Below, piece by piece: positions 1 through 8,263 of a DNA stretch of 64,000 bases. This DNA comes from JACMLX01 sp040384325 (lineage in GTDB: Bacteria > Gemmatimonadota > Gemmatimonadetes > Gemmatimonadales > Gemmatimonadaceae). Numbering within the stretch: the stretch's first letter is position 1; each line of letters opens with the position of its first letter. The stretch covers positions 248,001 to 312,000 of the forward strand of contig JAZKJL010000002.1 of NCBI GenBank assembly GCA_040384325.1. Reading direction: 5' to 3'. A program made the position numbers and the translations under genes. The notes beneath the pieces were generated by a model, which searched no databases, was not told the origin of the DNA, and saw nothing but the letters and a program-made list of their open reading frames with translations.

Positions 1-2
1 AG

Positions 3-863
3 GACATCCACAAGCGTCGCCAATTCCCGAATGCCAACAAGGATGCCGAGGGCAGCTTGCGCGTGGCCGCGGCCATCGGTGCCGGCGGTGATTACATGGA
101 GCGCGCCAGCGCGCTGATCCAGGCCGGCGCCGACGTGCTCTGCATCGACACCGCGCATGGACACAGCGATGGTGTGCTGCAGGCCACGTCGCGGGTGCGC
201 GAAGCCTTCCCCGACGCGCAGCTGGTGGTGGGCAACGTGGCGACGCGCGAAGGGGCTGCTGCCTTGGTCGAGCGCGGCGTGAACGCGGTGAAGGTCGGCG
301 TCGGCCCCGGCTCCATCTGCACCACGCGCGTGGTCACCGGCGTCGGTGTGCCGCAGCTCACCGCGGTGTTCGACGCCATCGAGGGCGCTGGCGACGTGCC
401 GGTGATCGCCGACGGTGGCATCAAGTATTCCGGTGACATCGTGAAGGCGCTGGCCGCCGGCGCATCGTGCGTGATGATGGGCTCCATGCTGGCCGGCACC
501 GAGGAAAGCCCGGGCGAGACCATCCTGCTCGAGGGTCGCCGCTTCAAGACCATCCGCGGCATGGGCTCCCTCTCGGCGATGCAGGACGGCAGCGCCGATC
601 GCTACTTCCAGGACGGCGAGATGAGTGCCCGCAAGCTGGTGCCCGAGGGCATCGAGGGGCGGGTGCCGTACAAGGGCCCGGTGGCCGACGTCCTGTTCCA
701 GATGGTCGGTGGCCTGCGCAGCGGCATGGGTTACGTGGGCTGCGGCACCATCGACGCGCTGCGCACCGAGAGCCAGTTCGTCCGGATCACCTCCGCCGGC
801 CTGCGCGAGAGTCATCCCCACGACGTGACCATCACCCGCGAGTCGCCGAATTACACGAAGTGA
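3..863 (+). CDS. guaB: IMP dehydrogenase, C-terminal part (5' end outside window)
   Basis: IMP dehydrogenase oxidises IMP to XMP with NAD+, the committed step of GMP synthesis in the cytosol. The frame is open from the first bases (DIHKRRQFPN) to a TGA at 861, so only the last 286 or so residues are present and the true start and CBS domains lie upstream. Visible family signatures are the strand motif GADVLCIDTAHGHS, the active-site loop GPGSICTTRVVTG carrying the catalytic Cys, the phosphate-binding stretch IADGGIKYSGDIVKALAAGA, and the mobile flap with EGRVPYKGPV. The C-terminal end looks normal. A terminator-like hairpin follows 70 bases downstream. Identification is firm. Confidence 0.97.
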   Translation, partial: DIHKRRQFPNANKDAEGSLRVAAAIGAGGDYMERASALIQAGADVLCIDTAHGHSDGVLQATSRVREAFPDAQLVVGNVATREGAAALVERGVNAVKVGVGPGSICTTRVVTGVGVPQLTAVFDAIEGAGDVPVIADGGIKYSGDIVKALAAGASCVMMGSMLAGTEESPGETILLEGRRFKTIRGMGSLSAMQDGSADRYFQDGEMSARKLVPEGIEGRVPYKGPVADVLFQMVGGLRSGMGYVGCGTIDALRTESQFVRITSAGLRESHPHDVTITRESPNYTK

Positions 864-932
864 AAGGATCATGAGGTCTCGGGGCCGCGATTGACTTCCG
901 CCTTGCAGCCGTGTGACCTTGCCCTGTCTTGT

Positions 933-958
933 ACGCCCCCGCCTGCTGGTGGGGGCGT
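933..958 (+). terminator. Probable terminator after guaB
   Basis: An 11-base stem (ACGCCCCCGCC / GGTGGGGGCGT, one G:T wobble) with a TGCT loop lies between guaB and the permease. The tail is C-rich with only a few T residues, so it is a weak intrinsic terminator at best. Confidence 0.5.
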
Positions 959-984
959 CCCCTTACCCCTGACGTGCAGGCCTC

Positions 985-2568
985 ATGGGACTCTGGTCCA
1001 GAAAGAGCATCACCGCGCTCCAGGCTGAGGCGGGCAACGAGTCCGACGGCCTCAAGCGCACGCTCGGTGCGATGAACCTCACCCTGCTCGGCATCGGCGC
1101 CATCATCGGCGCCGGCATCTTCGTGCTGACGGGCAATGCAGCGGCCAATTACGCCGGCCCTGCGGTGACGATCTCCTTCGTGCTGGCCGGACTGGGCTGT
1201 CTCTTCGCCGGCCTCTGCTACGCGGAATTCGCGAGCATGATCCCGATCGCCGGCTCCGCCTACACCTACAGCTACGCCACCATGGGCGAGGGTGTGGCCT
1301 GGTTCATCGGCTGGAACCTGGTGCTCGAGTACCTGTTCGCCGCCTCCACCGTGGCCGTGGGCTGGTCGGGCTACTTCAGCGCCTTCCTGGCGGAAGTGGG
1401 TCTGCACATCCCGGCGGCGCTCGCCTCGGCACCGCTCGGCGTCGCCAACGGCCATGAGATCGTGCGCGCCTTCACCTGCGTCGATCCCACCAGCGGCCTG
1501 ACGGTGATCGACCCGGCCACGCGCGTGGCCCAGATCTTCGCCGATCGCGGCGCCTGCCTCGCGGCGGGACACCAGGTGATCAACGGCTTGATCAACCTGC
1601 CCGCCGTGCTGCTGATCGTCGCCATCACGGCGCTGCTGGTGCGCGGCGTGCAGGAGTCGGCGTCGTTCAACAACCTGATGGTGATCATCAAGACCAGCAT
1701 CGTGCTGCTGGTGATCGGCTTCGGCTTCTTCTACGTGAACCGCGCCAACTGGGAGCCGTTCATCCCGGCCAACACCGGTGAGTGGGGCAAGTTCGGCTGG
1801 TCGGGCGTGCTGCGTGGCGCCTCGGCGGTGTTCTTCGCCTACATCGGCTTCGATGCCGTCAGCACCGCCGCCCAGGAAGCCAAGAATCCGCAGCGCGACC
1901 TGCCGATCGGCATGATCGCCTCGCTGCTGATCTGTACGGTGCTCTACATCCTGATGGCGCTCGTCATGACCGGCCTCGCGCCCTACACGGCGCTCAGCGT
2001 GCCGCACCCGGTCTCGGTCGCGATCAGCGCCGCACCGGCGCTCCGCTGGCTCGAGTACCTCGTCAACATCGGCGCCATCGCCGGCCTGTCGAGCGTGGTG
2101 CTGGTGATGCTGATGGGCCAGCCGCGCATCTTCTACACGATGTCGCGTGACGGCCTGCTGCCGCCGCTGTTCGGGCGGGTGCACCCGAAGTACCGCACGC
2201 CGGCCACCTCGACGGTGATCGTGGGTGTGGTGGCGATGATGATCGCCGCCTTCTTCCCGGTCGGCCTGCTGGGCGACCTGGTGTCGGGTGGAACACTGGC
2301 GGCATTCGCCACGGTATGCATTGGTGTGATGGTGCTGCGGAAGCGGTCGCCGGAGCTGCCGCGACCGTTCAAGACCCCGCTGGTGCCGCTGATTCCGTTG
2401 CTCGGTGCCGGCTCGACGCTCGGCATGATGGCCACGCTGCCCGGCCTGACCTGGCTGCTGCTCACCATCTGGACGGCGATCGGCATCACGGTCTACCTCG
2501 TCTACGGTCGTCGCAACTCGACGCTCGGCAAGGCCGAGGCCCGCGCGGCGATGGCTGGCGGCGACTGA
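985..2568 (+). CDS. APC-family amino acid permease
   Basis: This is a 527-residue polytopic inner-membrane protein of the amino acid-polyamine-organocation family, close in type to the YfnA/CAT-like cationic amino acid permeases. The N-terminal cytosolic stretch is followed by the TM1 signature LLGIGAIIGAGIFVLTG, where the unwound glycine-rich helix binds the substrate backbone. About twelve hydrophobic segments follow, with a long periplasmic loop around residues 150-200. The segment FFAYIGFDAVSTAAQEAKNPQRDLP is the conserved TM6-region motif of this family. The start ATG follows a stretch without a clear ribosome site. It is monocistronic, between two hairpins. The exact substrate cannot be read from sequence. 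Confidence 0.93.
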   Translation: MGLWSRKSITALQAEAGNESDGLKRTLGAMNLTLLGIGAIIGAGIFVLTGNAAANYAGPAVTISFVLAGLGCLFAGLCYAEFASMIPIAGSAYTYSYATMGEGVAWFIGWNLVLEYLFAASTVAVGWSGYFSAFLAEVGLHIPAALASAPLGVANGHEIVRAFTCVDPTSGLTVIDPATRVAQIFADRGACLAAGHQVINGLINLPAVLLIVAITALLVRGVQESASFNNLMVIIKTSIVLLVIGFGFFYVNRANWEPFIPANTGEWGKFGWSGVLRGASAVFFAYIGFDAVSTAAQEAKNPQRDLPIGMIASLLICTVLYILMALVMTGLAPYTALSVPHPVSVAISAAPALRWLEYLVNIGAIAGLSSVVLVMLMGQPRIFYTMSRDGLLPPLFGRVHPKYRTPATSTVIVGVVAMMIAAFFPVGLLGDLVSGGTLAAFATVCIGVMVLRKRSPELPRPFKTPLVPLIPLLGAGSTLGMMATLPGLTWLLLTIWTAIGITVYLVYGRRNSTLGKAEARAAMAGGD

Positions 2569-2593
2569 GCCGCACCACCGTTCGAAGTTGTGC

Positions 2594-2628
2594 AGCGGCG
2601 CCCGGCAATCCGGGCGCCGCTCTATTTT
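2594..2628 (+). terminator. Intrinsic terminator after the permease gene
   Basis: A perfect 12-base stem (AGCGGCGCCCGG / CCGGGCGCCGCT) with a CAAT loop is followed by CTATTTT. It sits 25 bases after the permease stop and just before the DHH gene start. It is the clearest intrinsic terminator in the window and argues for starting the next gene at 2638 rather than inside the hairpin. Confidence 0.85.
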
Positions 2629-2637
2629 GACCAGACC

Positions 2638-3720
2638 ATGCAAACGATCCACGACCTCCTCGCCGTCCCGCCCGACCGCGTTGCCGCCATCCGCACCCTC
2701 GCCGACGGACTCACCGCCGGCATGACGGTGGCGCTGTCCACGCACGTCAACAGCGACGGCGACGGCTGCGGCTCGGAGGCAGCGTTGTCGCGCCTCTTCG
2801 CGCACATCGGCATCCACTGCCGGATCGTCAATCCCACGCCGTGGCCGACGATGTTCCGCTTCCTGCTCGGCGGACCGGTGCAGGATCACAGCGAACGCGG
2901 TGCAGCGGCATTGCGCGACGCCGACATCGATGCGCTGCTGGTGGTGGACATCAGTGACGTGAAGCGTCTCGGCAACCTGGCCGACACCGTGCGCGAGATG
3001 ACGGTGCCGCGCTTCTGCATCGATCACCACATCCCGAGCGACGAACCGCCGGCACCGGTGATCGTGGCCGACACGCGTGCGTCAGCCACCGGTGAGCTGG
3101 TGTTCGACCTCGCGCAGGTGCTCGACATTCCGATCGACATGGAGACCGCCACCGCGCTCTACATCGCGATCCTCACCGACACGGGTGGCTTCCGCTTCAG
3201 CAACACCACGCCGCGCGTGCACTCCATCGCGGCGCAGCTGCTGGCGCGCGGCGTGGACCCGGAGTTGATGTACCGTCGCGTGTACGCCTCGCAGAGCCCG
3301 GGCCGCGTGCGCCTGCTGGCGGAGGCGCTGCAGTCGCTGGGCGTGGAGGAGTCCACCGGATTGAGCTGGCTCTCGCTGCCGGTGGGCGCGAAGGAGCGCT
3401 ACAACGTGACCAGCGAGGAGATGGACGGCATCGTCGAACATCCGCGGTCCATCGCCGGCACTCGCCTGGCCGTGTTCTTCCGCGACCTCGGGCACAATCG
3501 CGTCAAGATCAGTTTTCGCAGCTCCGGCAACATCGACGTCAACGCGCTGGCGCGGCAGTTCGACGGCGGTGGCCACGCCAAGGCCAGCGGCGCGCTGGTG
3601 CATGGCTCGCTGAAGGACGTGGAGATGCGGGTGCTGCAGGCAGCACGCGCAGCGCTGGCGGCAACACCGCCCGACCACGCCCCGCCGCTGCCGCAGGCCA
3701 CCGGCGCCGTGACCGAGTGA
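2638..3720 (+). CDS. DHH/DHHA1 phosphoesterase, NrnA-like (nanoRNase / pAp phosphatase)
   Basis: A 360-residue cytosolic DHH-family phosphoesterase. Members of the NrnA branch degrade short oligoribonucleotides or pGpG and dephosphorylate pAp, using two Mn2+ ions. Motifs seen are STHVNSDGDGCGSE near the N terminus, VVDISD, the name-giving FCIDHHIPSDEP, and the C-terminal DHHA1 substrate-binding motif DGGGHAKASGA. The start at ATG 2638 is chosen because an earlier in-frame start at 2590 would lie within a terminator hairpin. It is followed after 13 bases by a histidine kinase gene. If the host makes c-di-GMP, as the GGDEF/EAL and HD-GYP genes here suggest, this enzyme could finish pGpG turnover; that link is inference. 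Confidence 0.88.
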   Translation: MQTIHDLLAVPPDRVAAIRTLADGLTAGMTVALSTHVNSDGDGCGSEAALSRLFAHIGIHCRIVNPTPWPTMFRFLLGGPVQDHSERGAAALRDADIDALLVVDISDVKRLGNLADTVREMTVPRFCIDHHIPSDEPPAPVIVADTRASATGELVFDLAQVLDIPIDMETATALYIAILTDTGGFRFSNTTPRVHSIAAQLLARGVDPELMYRRVYASQSPGRVRLLAEALQSLGVEESTGLSWLSLPVGAKERYNVTSEEMDGIVEHPRSIAGTRLAVFFRDLGHNRVKISFRSSGNIDVNALARQFDGGGHAKASGALVHGSLKDVEMRVLQAARAALAATPPDHAPPLPQATGAVTE

Positions 3721-3733
3721 GGCCTCCGCCGCG

Positions 3734-5467
3734 ATGACGGAGTTCGCCGCCGCATTGCTGCTGGCGCTGATCGCGCTGGGTGGTGCGGCGTACTGCTCGT
3801 GGCTCTACACACGATTTCGCAAGCCGTACTACGCGTGGTGGTCGTTCAGCTGGATGCTGTACGCCGTGCGCGTGGGCGTGATCATCGGCTTCCTGCGCAC
3901 GCAGGACAGCGGCTGGCTGTTCTGGCACCAGGTGCTCACCGGCTGGAGTGCGCTCGGCTTCCTCGCCGCCGGCATCAGCTTCTCGCGCGGCCTGCGGTTC
4001 TCGCCGCAGCTGGCACTGCTGGCGCTGTTCCCGGTGCTGTGGAGCTACATCGCGATCTTCACGCTCGACAACTTCCTGCTGGCGGTGGTGCCGGCGATCG
4101 CGTTCCTCAGCGCGGCCACGCTGGTCACCGGCATCAGCTTCGCGCGCCACGCGCAACGCACCGGCTCACCCGGCGCGTGGATGCTCGCCGGCGCCTTCAC
4201 GCTCTGGGCAGTGCACCACCTCGATTACCCGATGCTGCGCGCGCGCGGCGCCTGGGTGCCATGGGGATACTATCTCGACATCCTCTTCATCCTGGCGGTG
4301 GTGGCCGGCATCGGCTTGCTCGTCATCGACGACCTGCGTCGCGGCCTCGAGGCACTGGCACGGCTGTCGGCCGACGTGCAGGCGAGTGCGCGCGGCGACG
4401 CGGTGGTGGCCGCACTGCTCGAACGGCCGCTGCGGCTGCGTGGCGTGAGCGGCACGGCGCTTTACGAGGTGGCGGCGCAGCACGTGCTCGACGGTGCCGG
4501 CAAGGCGCAGCCATGGCGTGGCACGGCGCTGCCGCCGTCGGTGGTGGCAGTGGTGGCGCAGGCGGTGCGCGACGGCCGCAGCGTGAGCGCCGCGATTCCA
4601 CCGCACGCCGGTGGTGAGCGCTTCGTCGCCGCACTCCCCATCTACCGCGATGCCACCATCACCCACGTGCTGGTGCTCACCGGCGACGTGCGTGACCCGT
4701 TCAGTGCCCTGGATGAGGAGTTCCTGCGCGCGCTGGGGCGGCAGGTGGGGTCGGCGTTGCAGCAGGCCGAGCTCACGCAGCAGCTGGAGGAACGCACCGG
4801 CGAGCTGGCGCGCCTCTCGTCACGCCTGGTCGAGCAGCACGAGGATGAACGCAAGCGACTCGCGCGCGAGCTGCACGACGAGACCGGGCAGCTGTTCAGC
4901 GCGATGCGCATGGAGGTCGGTGCGCTGCAGGGTGTGGCCGGCGCCGGCGAGGTGGCGTCGCGCATGGACGCGCTGGTCACCGCCGGTCTCACCAGCCTGC
5001 GACGGGTGACGGCAGCGCTGCGCCCGTCGCTGCTGGACGACCTCGGGTTGCTGAGCGCGGTGCGATCGCTGGTGGCGCAGCTGTCGCGTGAGGGACAGGT
5101 GCGCGCCACGCTCGATGCGCCGGCACACCTGGCGCCGATGCCGCGTGAGCGCGAACTGGCGCTCTTCCGGGCGGCGCAGGAAGGCATCACCAACGTGTTG
5201 CGACACGCCGGCGCGACACGGCTGCACATTACCATCCAACCCGATGGCGATGACGTGCGCCTGACGGTGGATGACGACGGGGTGGGGCCACCATCGCGGG
5301 CCCATCTCACGGAACGGGAGCGGGGAGGTCACGTGGGACTGGTCGGAATGCGTGAACGCCTGGCACTGCTGGGCGGACGGATGTCACTGGAGCCGTCGCC
5401 GATCGGTGGCACGCGGCTGCTGGTGGTGCTGCACACCGGCGCGACCGCCGCGGCGGTAGCATCGTGA
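3734..5467 (+). CDS. Membrane sensor histidine kinase, NarL-type (HisKA_3)
   Basis: A 577-residue sensor kinase. The N-terminal ~200 residues form about seven hydrophobic segments, followed by a GAF-like region (roughly 225-345). Then comes a HisKA_3 dimerisation domain with phospho-acceptor His about 381 in the segment DERKRLARELHDETGQ, and a HATPase_c domain with VDDDGVGPPS and the G2 stretch GGHVGLVGMRERLALLGG. HisKA_3 kinases pair with LuxR-type regulators, and exactly such a gene follows, overlapping by four bases (GTGA). The seven-segment sensor domain suggests a membrane-located or lipophilic signal, but nothing identifies it. Confidence 0.93.
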   Translation: MTEFAAALLLALIALGGAAYCSWLYTRFRKPYYAWWSFSWMLYAVRVGVIIGFLRTQDSGWLFWHQVLTGWSALGFLAAGISFSRGLRFSPQLALLALFPVLWSYIAIFTLDNFLLAVVPAIAFLSAATLVTGISFARHAQRTGSPGAWMLAGAFTLWAVHHLDYPMLRARGAWVPWGYYLDILFILAVVAGIGLLVIDDLRRGLEALARLSADVQASARGDAVVAALLERPLRLRGVSGTALYEVAAQHVLDGAGKAQPWRGTALPPSVVAVVAQAVRDGRSVSAAIPPHAGGERFVAALPIYRDATITHVLVLTGDVRDPFSALDEEFLRALGRQVGSALQQAELTQQLEERTGELARLSSRLVEQHEDERKRLARELHDETGQLFSAMRMEVGALQGVAGAGEVASRMDALVTAGLTSLRRVTAALRPSLLDDLGLLSAVRSLVAQLSREGQVRATLDAPAHLAPMPRERELALFRAAQEGITNVLRHAGATRLHITIQPDGDDVRLTVDDDGVGPPSRAHLTERERGGHVGLVGMRERLALLGGRMSLEPSPIGGTRLLVVLHTGATAAAVAS

Positions 5468-6105
5468 GCACCACGCCGTCGCTGCGCGTGCTGGTGGTGG
5501 ACGATCATCCCATCGTGCGCGAGGGTGTGCGTCGCATCCTCGAGGCGGCGCCGGACATGCAGGTGGTGGGCGAGGCGAGTGATGCCGCCAGCGCGCTGGC
5601 CCTCGCCGCGCGCCTGCTGCCCGATGCCGCGGTGGTGGACGTGGGCCTGCCCGACATGTCGGGACTGCAGCTGGTGCGGCTGCTGAAGGAACAGCGCGCC
5701 GAACTGACCGTCGTGATGCTCAGCATGTACGACGATGCCGAGTACGCGCGCGAAAGCCGCGTCGCCGGCGCCAGTGCCTACGTGGTGAAGGACAGCGCGG
5801 CCACGATGCTGGCCACGCAACTGCGACTCGCCGTCGGCGCACGGATCGGTGCGGTGGTGAGCGACGAGCCGGTGGGCCCCACGCCATGGGAGCGCATCGC
5901 ACAACTCACCCCGCGTGAATGCGACGTGCTGCGCGGCATTGCCTCCGGCCACACCAACAAGGCCATCGCCGCATCACTCGGCATCAGCCCGCGCACCGTC
6001 GAGACGCATCGCGAGCGGCTGATGCGGAAGCTGGGCGTGAGCACGGTGGCGGGACTCACGGCGCTCGCACTCGAGACCGGAATGCTGACGGCGCCCGACC
6101 GGTAG
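5464..6105 (+). CDS. Response regulator, NarL/FixJ family
   Basis: A 213-residue two-component regulator starting with GTG that overlaps the kinase stop by four bases, so the pair is translationally coupled. The receiver domain shows VVDDHPIV (acid pocket), the phospho-acceptor Asp in VVDVGLPDMSG and the conserved Lys in AYVVKDSA. The C-terminal LuxR helix-turn-helix is intact (LTPRECDVLRGIASGHTNKAIA followed by SPRTVETHRERLMRKL). It should be phosphorylated by the upstream kinase and bind DNA as a dimer. Targets are unknown. Confidence 0.95.
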   Translation: MSTTPSLRVLVVDDHPIVREGVRRILEAAPDMQVVGEASDAASALALAARLLPDAAVVDVGLPDMSGLQLVRLLKEQRAELTVVMLSMYDDAEYARESRVAGASAYVVKDSAATMLATQLRLAVGARIGAVVSDEPVGPTPWERIAQLTPRECDVLRGIASGHTNKAIAASLGISPRTVETHRERLMRKLGVSTVAGLTALALETGMLTAPDR

Positions 6106-6148
6106 GAACCGGGCGGGCGCCGCAATACTGCTCGAGCTGCGTGCGAAC

Positions 6149-6751
6149 TCAGGCGTCGACGGAGAGCGGCGAGGCGCCTTCCTTCTTCTTGCTGTCGCTG
6201 CTGTCGATGGCGCGCAGGTTCGGGCGCGACGGTGAGGCTTCCCGTGTGCCGACCATCAGCATGCCGTCCTTGGCCGGATCGAGTCCGCGTGCCACACCCT
6301 GGCTCTTGAGCACCTTGCCCACGGTGAGGCCGAACCAGATGAACAGCGACGAGACCAGCGTGCCCACCAGCGCCGCCTTCAGTGCGGCCTTGATGAACTG
6401 CCCCTTCACGTTCTGCGGCAGCTGAGCGCGGATCTGCACCGAGTCGAGCGCGAACAGCGCCAGCAGGCCGATCGTCACCAGGCCGGTGACCAGCGTCACC
6501 CAGCGCAGGATCTGCAGCGTCTTGCGATCGTTGTTCATGAAGGCGGCGAAGTACAGCATCGCCTGCGGAATCACCGTCGCCAGCAGCGCATCCATGAGCA
6601 AACCGGATGCACCAACGCGCCAGTTCAGCTCGGAGGGCTTGAGCGGCCAGACGGGAATGGTGAACTGCGCCGCGGCGTTGACGATCAGCGCGAAGGCAGC
6701 GAAGTACATCACGCTGCCGAGCATGCGCAGCTGGGTGGACGAAAGGTTCAT
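6149..6751 (-). CDS. Hypothetical inner-membrane protein
   Basis: A 200-residue protein not assigned to a family. It opens MNLSSTQLRMLGSVMYFAAF and contains four hydrophobic segments (roughly 10-30, 45-70, 80-103 and 128-152). A basic and Ser-rich soluble tail follows, with a DSSDSKKKEG patch. The RxxG pattern in the first segment recalls HpsJ-like polysaccharide-associated membrane proteins, but the similarity is too weak to name it. It is convergent with the response regulator and faces a 396-base gene-free region. Coding is supported by clean hydrophobic periodicity. Confidence 0.7.
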   Translation of the reverse strand: MNLSSTQLRMLGSVMYFAAFALIVNAAAQFTIPVWPLKPSELNWRVGASGLLMDALLATVIPQAMLYFAAFMNNDRKTLQILRWVTLVTGLVTIGLLALFALDSVQIRAQLPQNVKGQFIKAALKAALVGTLVSSLFIWFGLTVGKVLKSQGVARGLDPAKDGMLMVGTREASPSRPNLRAIDSSDSKKKEGASPLSVDA

Positions 6752-7147
6752 CTAAGCCTCGAGATGGTGCCGGGCGGACGGCTCCAGCAGCGGAGACGAA
6801 CGGGGGTCGGCGGGCGGTGGTAGTCTCGCGTACGCCCACGGTCGGCGCAAGCGATAACGAATCCTCAGGACAATGACGCCGATCGGTAACCAACCGTCTC
6901 GCAACGGGTTGAGATCGACGCGCTTGCCCCATCCGGTCCAGAGACGAGTGGATTGGACCGCTGCAACACGGCTGCAACACGGCACCGGCAGCGCCAGTGC
7001 ACGCCCCTCTACCCGGCTGGCCCCCACTCGACCCATCCGGATTCTGCCGAGCTTCCCTACATTGCAGGATTCCTGCCGAGACCTCGGGCCCACGCACGCA
7101 GCGGCCTGGTCAGTGTCTCCAGCCCGTCCCGCTTTCCGTATCGATCC
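6752..7147. other. Gene-free region between divergent genes
   Basis: This 396-base stretch separates the hypothetical membrane protein (minus) from the Mrp gene (plus). Reading frames across it have low-complexity translations typical of GC-rich noise. It contains an exact 11-base tandem duplication at 6961-6982 and a candidate minus-strand promoter (TTGCGC at 6850-6845, 17-base gap, GAGACT at 6827-6822). A TACATT hexamer at 7058-7063 could be a plus-strand -10 for mrp. None of these signals is strong. Confidence 0.45.
6961..6982. repeat. 11-base exact tandem duplication
   Basis: CTGCAACACGG occurs twice back to back (6961-6971 and 6972-6982) in the gene-free region ahead of mrp. It may be a paired regulator site or a simple slippage duplication. 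Confidence 0.6.
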
Positions 7148-8263
7148 GTGTCGTTGACGCAGCAGATCACCACCGCCCTCGGTCGCGTCCGCAACGCGCG
7201 CCTCGACACCGACGTCATGTCCGCCGAGATGGTGCAGGACATCGCCACCACCGTCGACGGCCGGGTGCAGTTCACCCTCCTGCTCGACAGCCGGGACGAC
7301 GCCGCGCTGGTGCGCGACGTGCGCCAGGCGGTGGTGGACGTGGCCGGCGTGACCGACGTGAAGGTGAACGTGCGCGACCCGCGCCAGCAGGCGCCCACAC
7401 CGGCCCGGCCCGGCCGGGCGCTGCCGATGGCCCCCGACGCCGCACCGGCGCCGCAGGCACCCCGCGTTGCCGCCCCGACCCCCGTCGCGCTGCCGAACCT
7501 CGGTCGCATCCTGGCGGTGAGTTCTGGCAAGGGCGGGGTGGGCAAGAGCACGGTCAGCGTCAACCTCGCCATCGCCCTCGCCCAGCTGGGATACAAGGTC
7601 GGCCTGATGGACGCCGACATCTACGGGCCGAACATTCCGCTCATGATGGGCCTCGACCAGCAGCCCGAGGTCAACAAGCAGGCCAAGATCATCCCGCTCG
7701 AGGCGTACGGGGTGAAGCTGATCTCGCTCGGCTTCCTGATCGAGAAGGACCAGCCGGCCATCTGGCGCGGCCCGATCGTGATGAAGCTGATCGGCCAGTT
7801 CCTCAAGGACGTGGAGTGGGGGCAGTTGGACTACTTCATCGTCGACATGCCGCCCGGCACCGGCGATGCGCAGCTCTCGCTGGTGCAGACGACGCTGGTG
7901 AGTGCGGCACTGATCGTCACCACGCCGCAGCAGGTGTCCACCGGCGACGCGTTGCGTGGCGTGAAGATGTTCGAGCGGGTCGCGGTGCCGGTGCTCGGCA
8001 TCGTCGAGAACATGAGCTGGTTCGAGAATCCCGAGACCGGCAAGCCGATCGCCATGTTCGGCAGCGGCGGTGGGCAGCAGCTCGCGACGCAGGTGGGCCT
8101 CGACCTGCTGGCACAGATCCCGATGGACCCGCGCATCGCCGAAGGGGGCGACACGGGTCGTCCCCTGATCGCGGTCGAGCCGACGGCGCCGGCGTCGAAG
8201 GTGATCACGGCCCTCGCGGCACGCGTGGTGGATGGCATGAACGCCATCGCCGCCCGCGGTTGA
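7148..8263 (+). CDS. Mrp/NBP35-family Fe-S carrier ATPase (ApbC)
   Basis: A 371-residue P-loop ATPase that holds and transfers Fe-S clusters to apo-proteins in the cytosol. The first ~75 residues form a MIP18/DUF59-type domain (SLTQQITTALGRVRN onward). A Pro/Ala-rich linker of about 45 residues leads to the ATPase domain, with deviant Walker A SSGKGGVGKSTVS, the MDADIYGPNIP switch and DMPPGTGDAQLSLVQ. The GTG at 7148 is chosen because it is the nearest start to the conserved DUF59 beginning; the frame stays open further upstream but without family-like sequence. The typical C-terminal CxxC is not visible, as in some Mrp subgroups. Its stop overlaps the MATE gene start. Confidence 0.9.
   Translation: MSLTQQITTALGRVRNARLDTDVMSAEMVQDIATTVDGRVQFTLLLDSRDDAALVRDVRQAVVDVAGVTDVKVNVRDPRQQAPTPARPGRALPMAPDAAPAPQAPRVAAPTPVALPNLGRILAVSSGKGGVGKSTVSVNLAIALAQLGYKVGLMDADIYGPNIPLMMGLDQQPEVNKQAKIIPLEAYGVKLISLGFLIEKDQPAIWRGPIVMKLIGQFLKDVEWGQLDYFIVDMPPGTGDAQLSLVQTTLVSAALIVTTPQQVSTGDALRGVKMFERVAVPVLGIVENMSWFENPETGKPIAMFGSGGGQQLATQVGLDLLAQIPMDPRIAEGGDTGRPLIAVEPTAPASKVITALAARVVDGMNAIAARG

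Noticed and set aside
832..3030. Antisense frame of over 700 codons opposite the permease and DHH gene
   Set aside because: No motif, extreme His/Arg/Gln content, and the plus strand carries recognisable genes.
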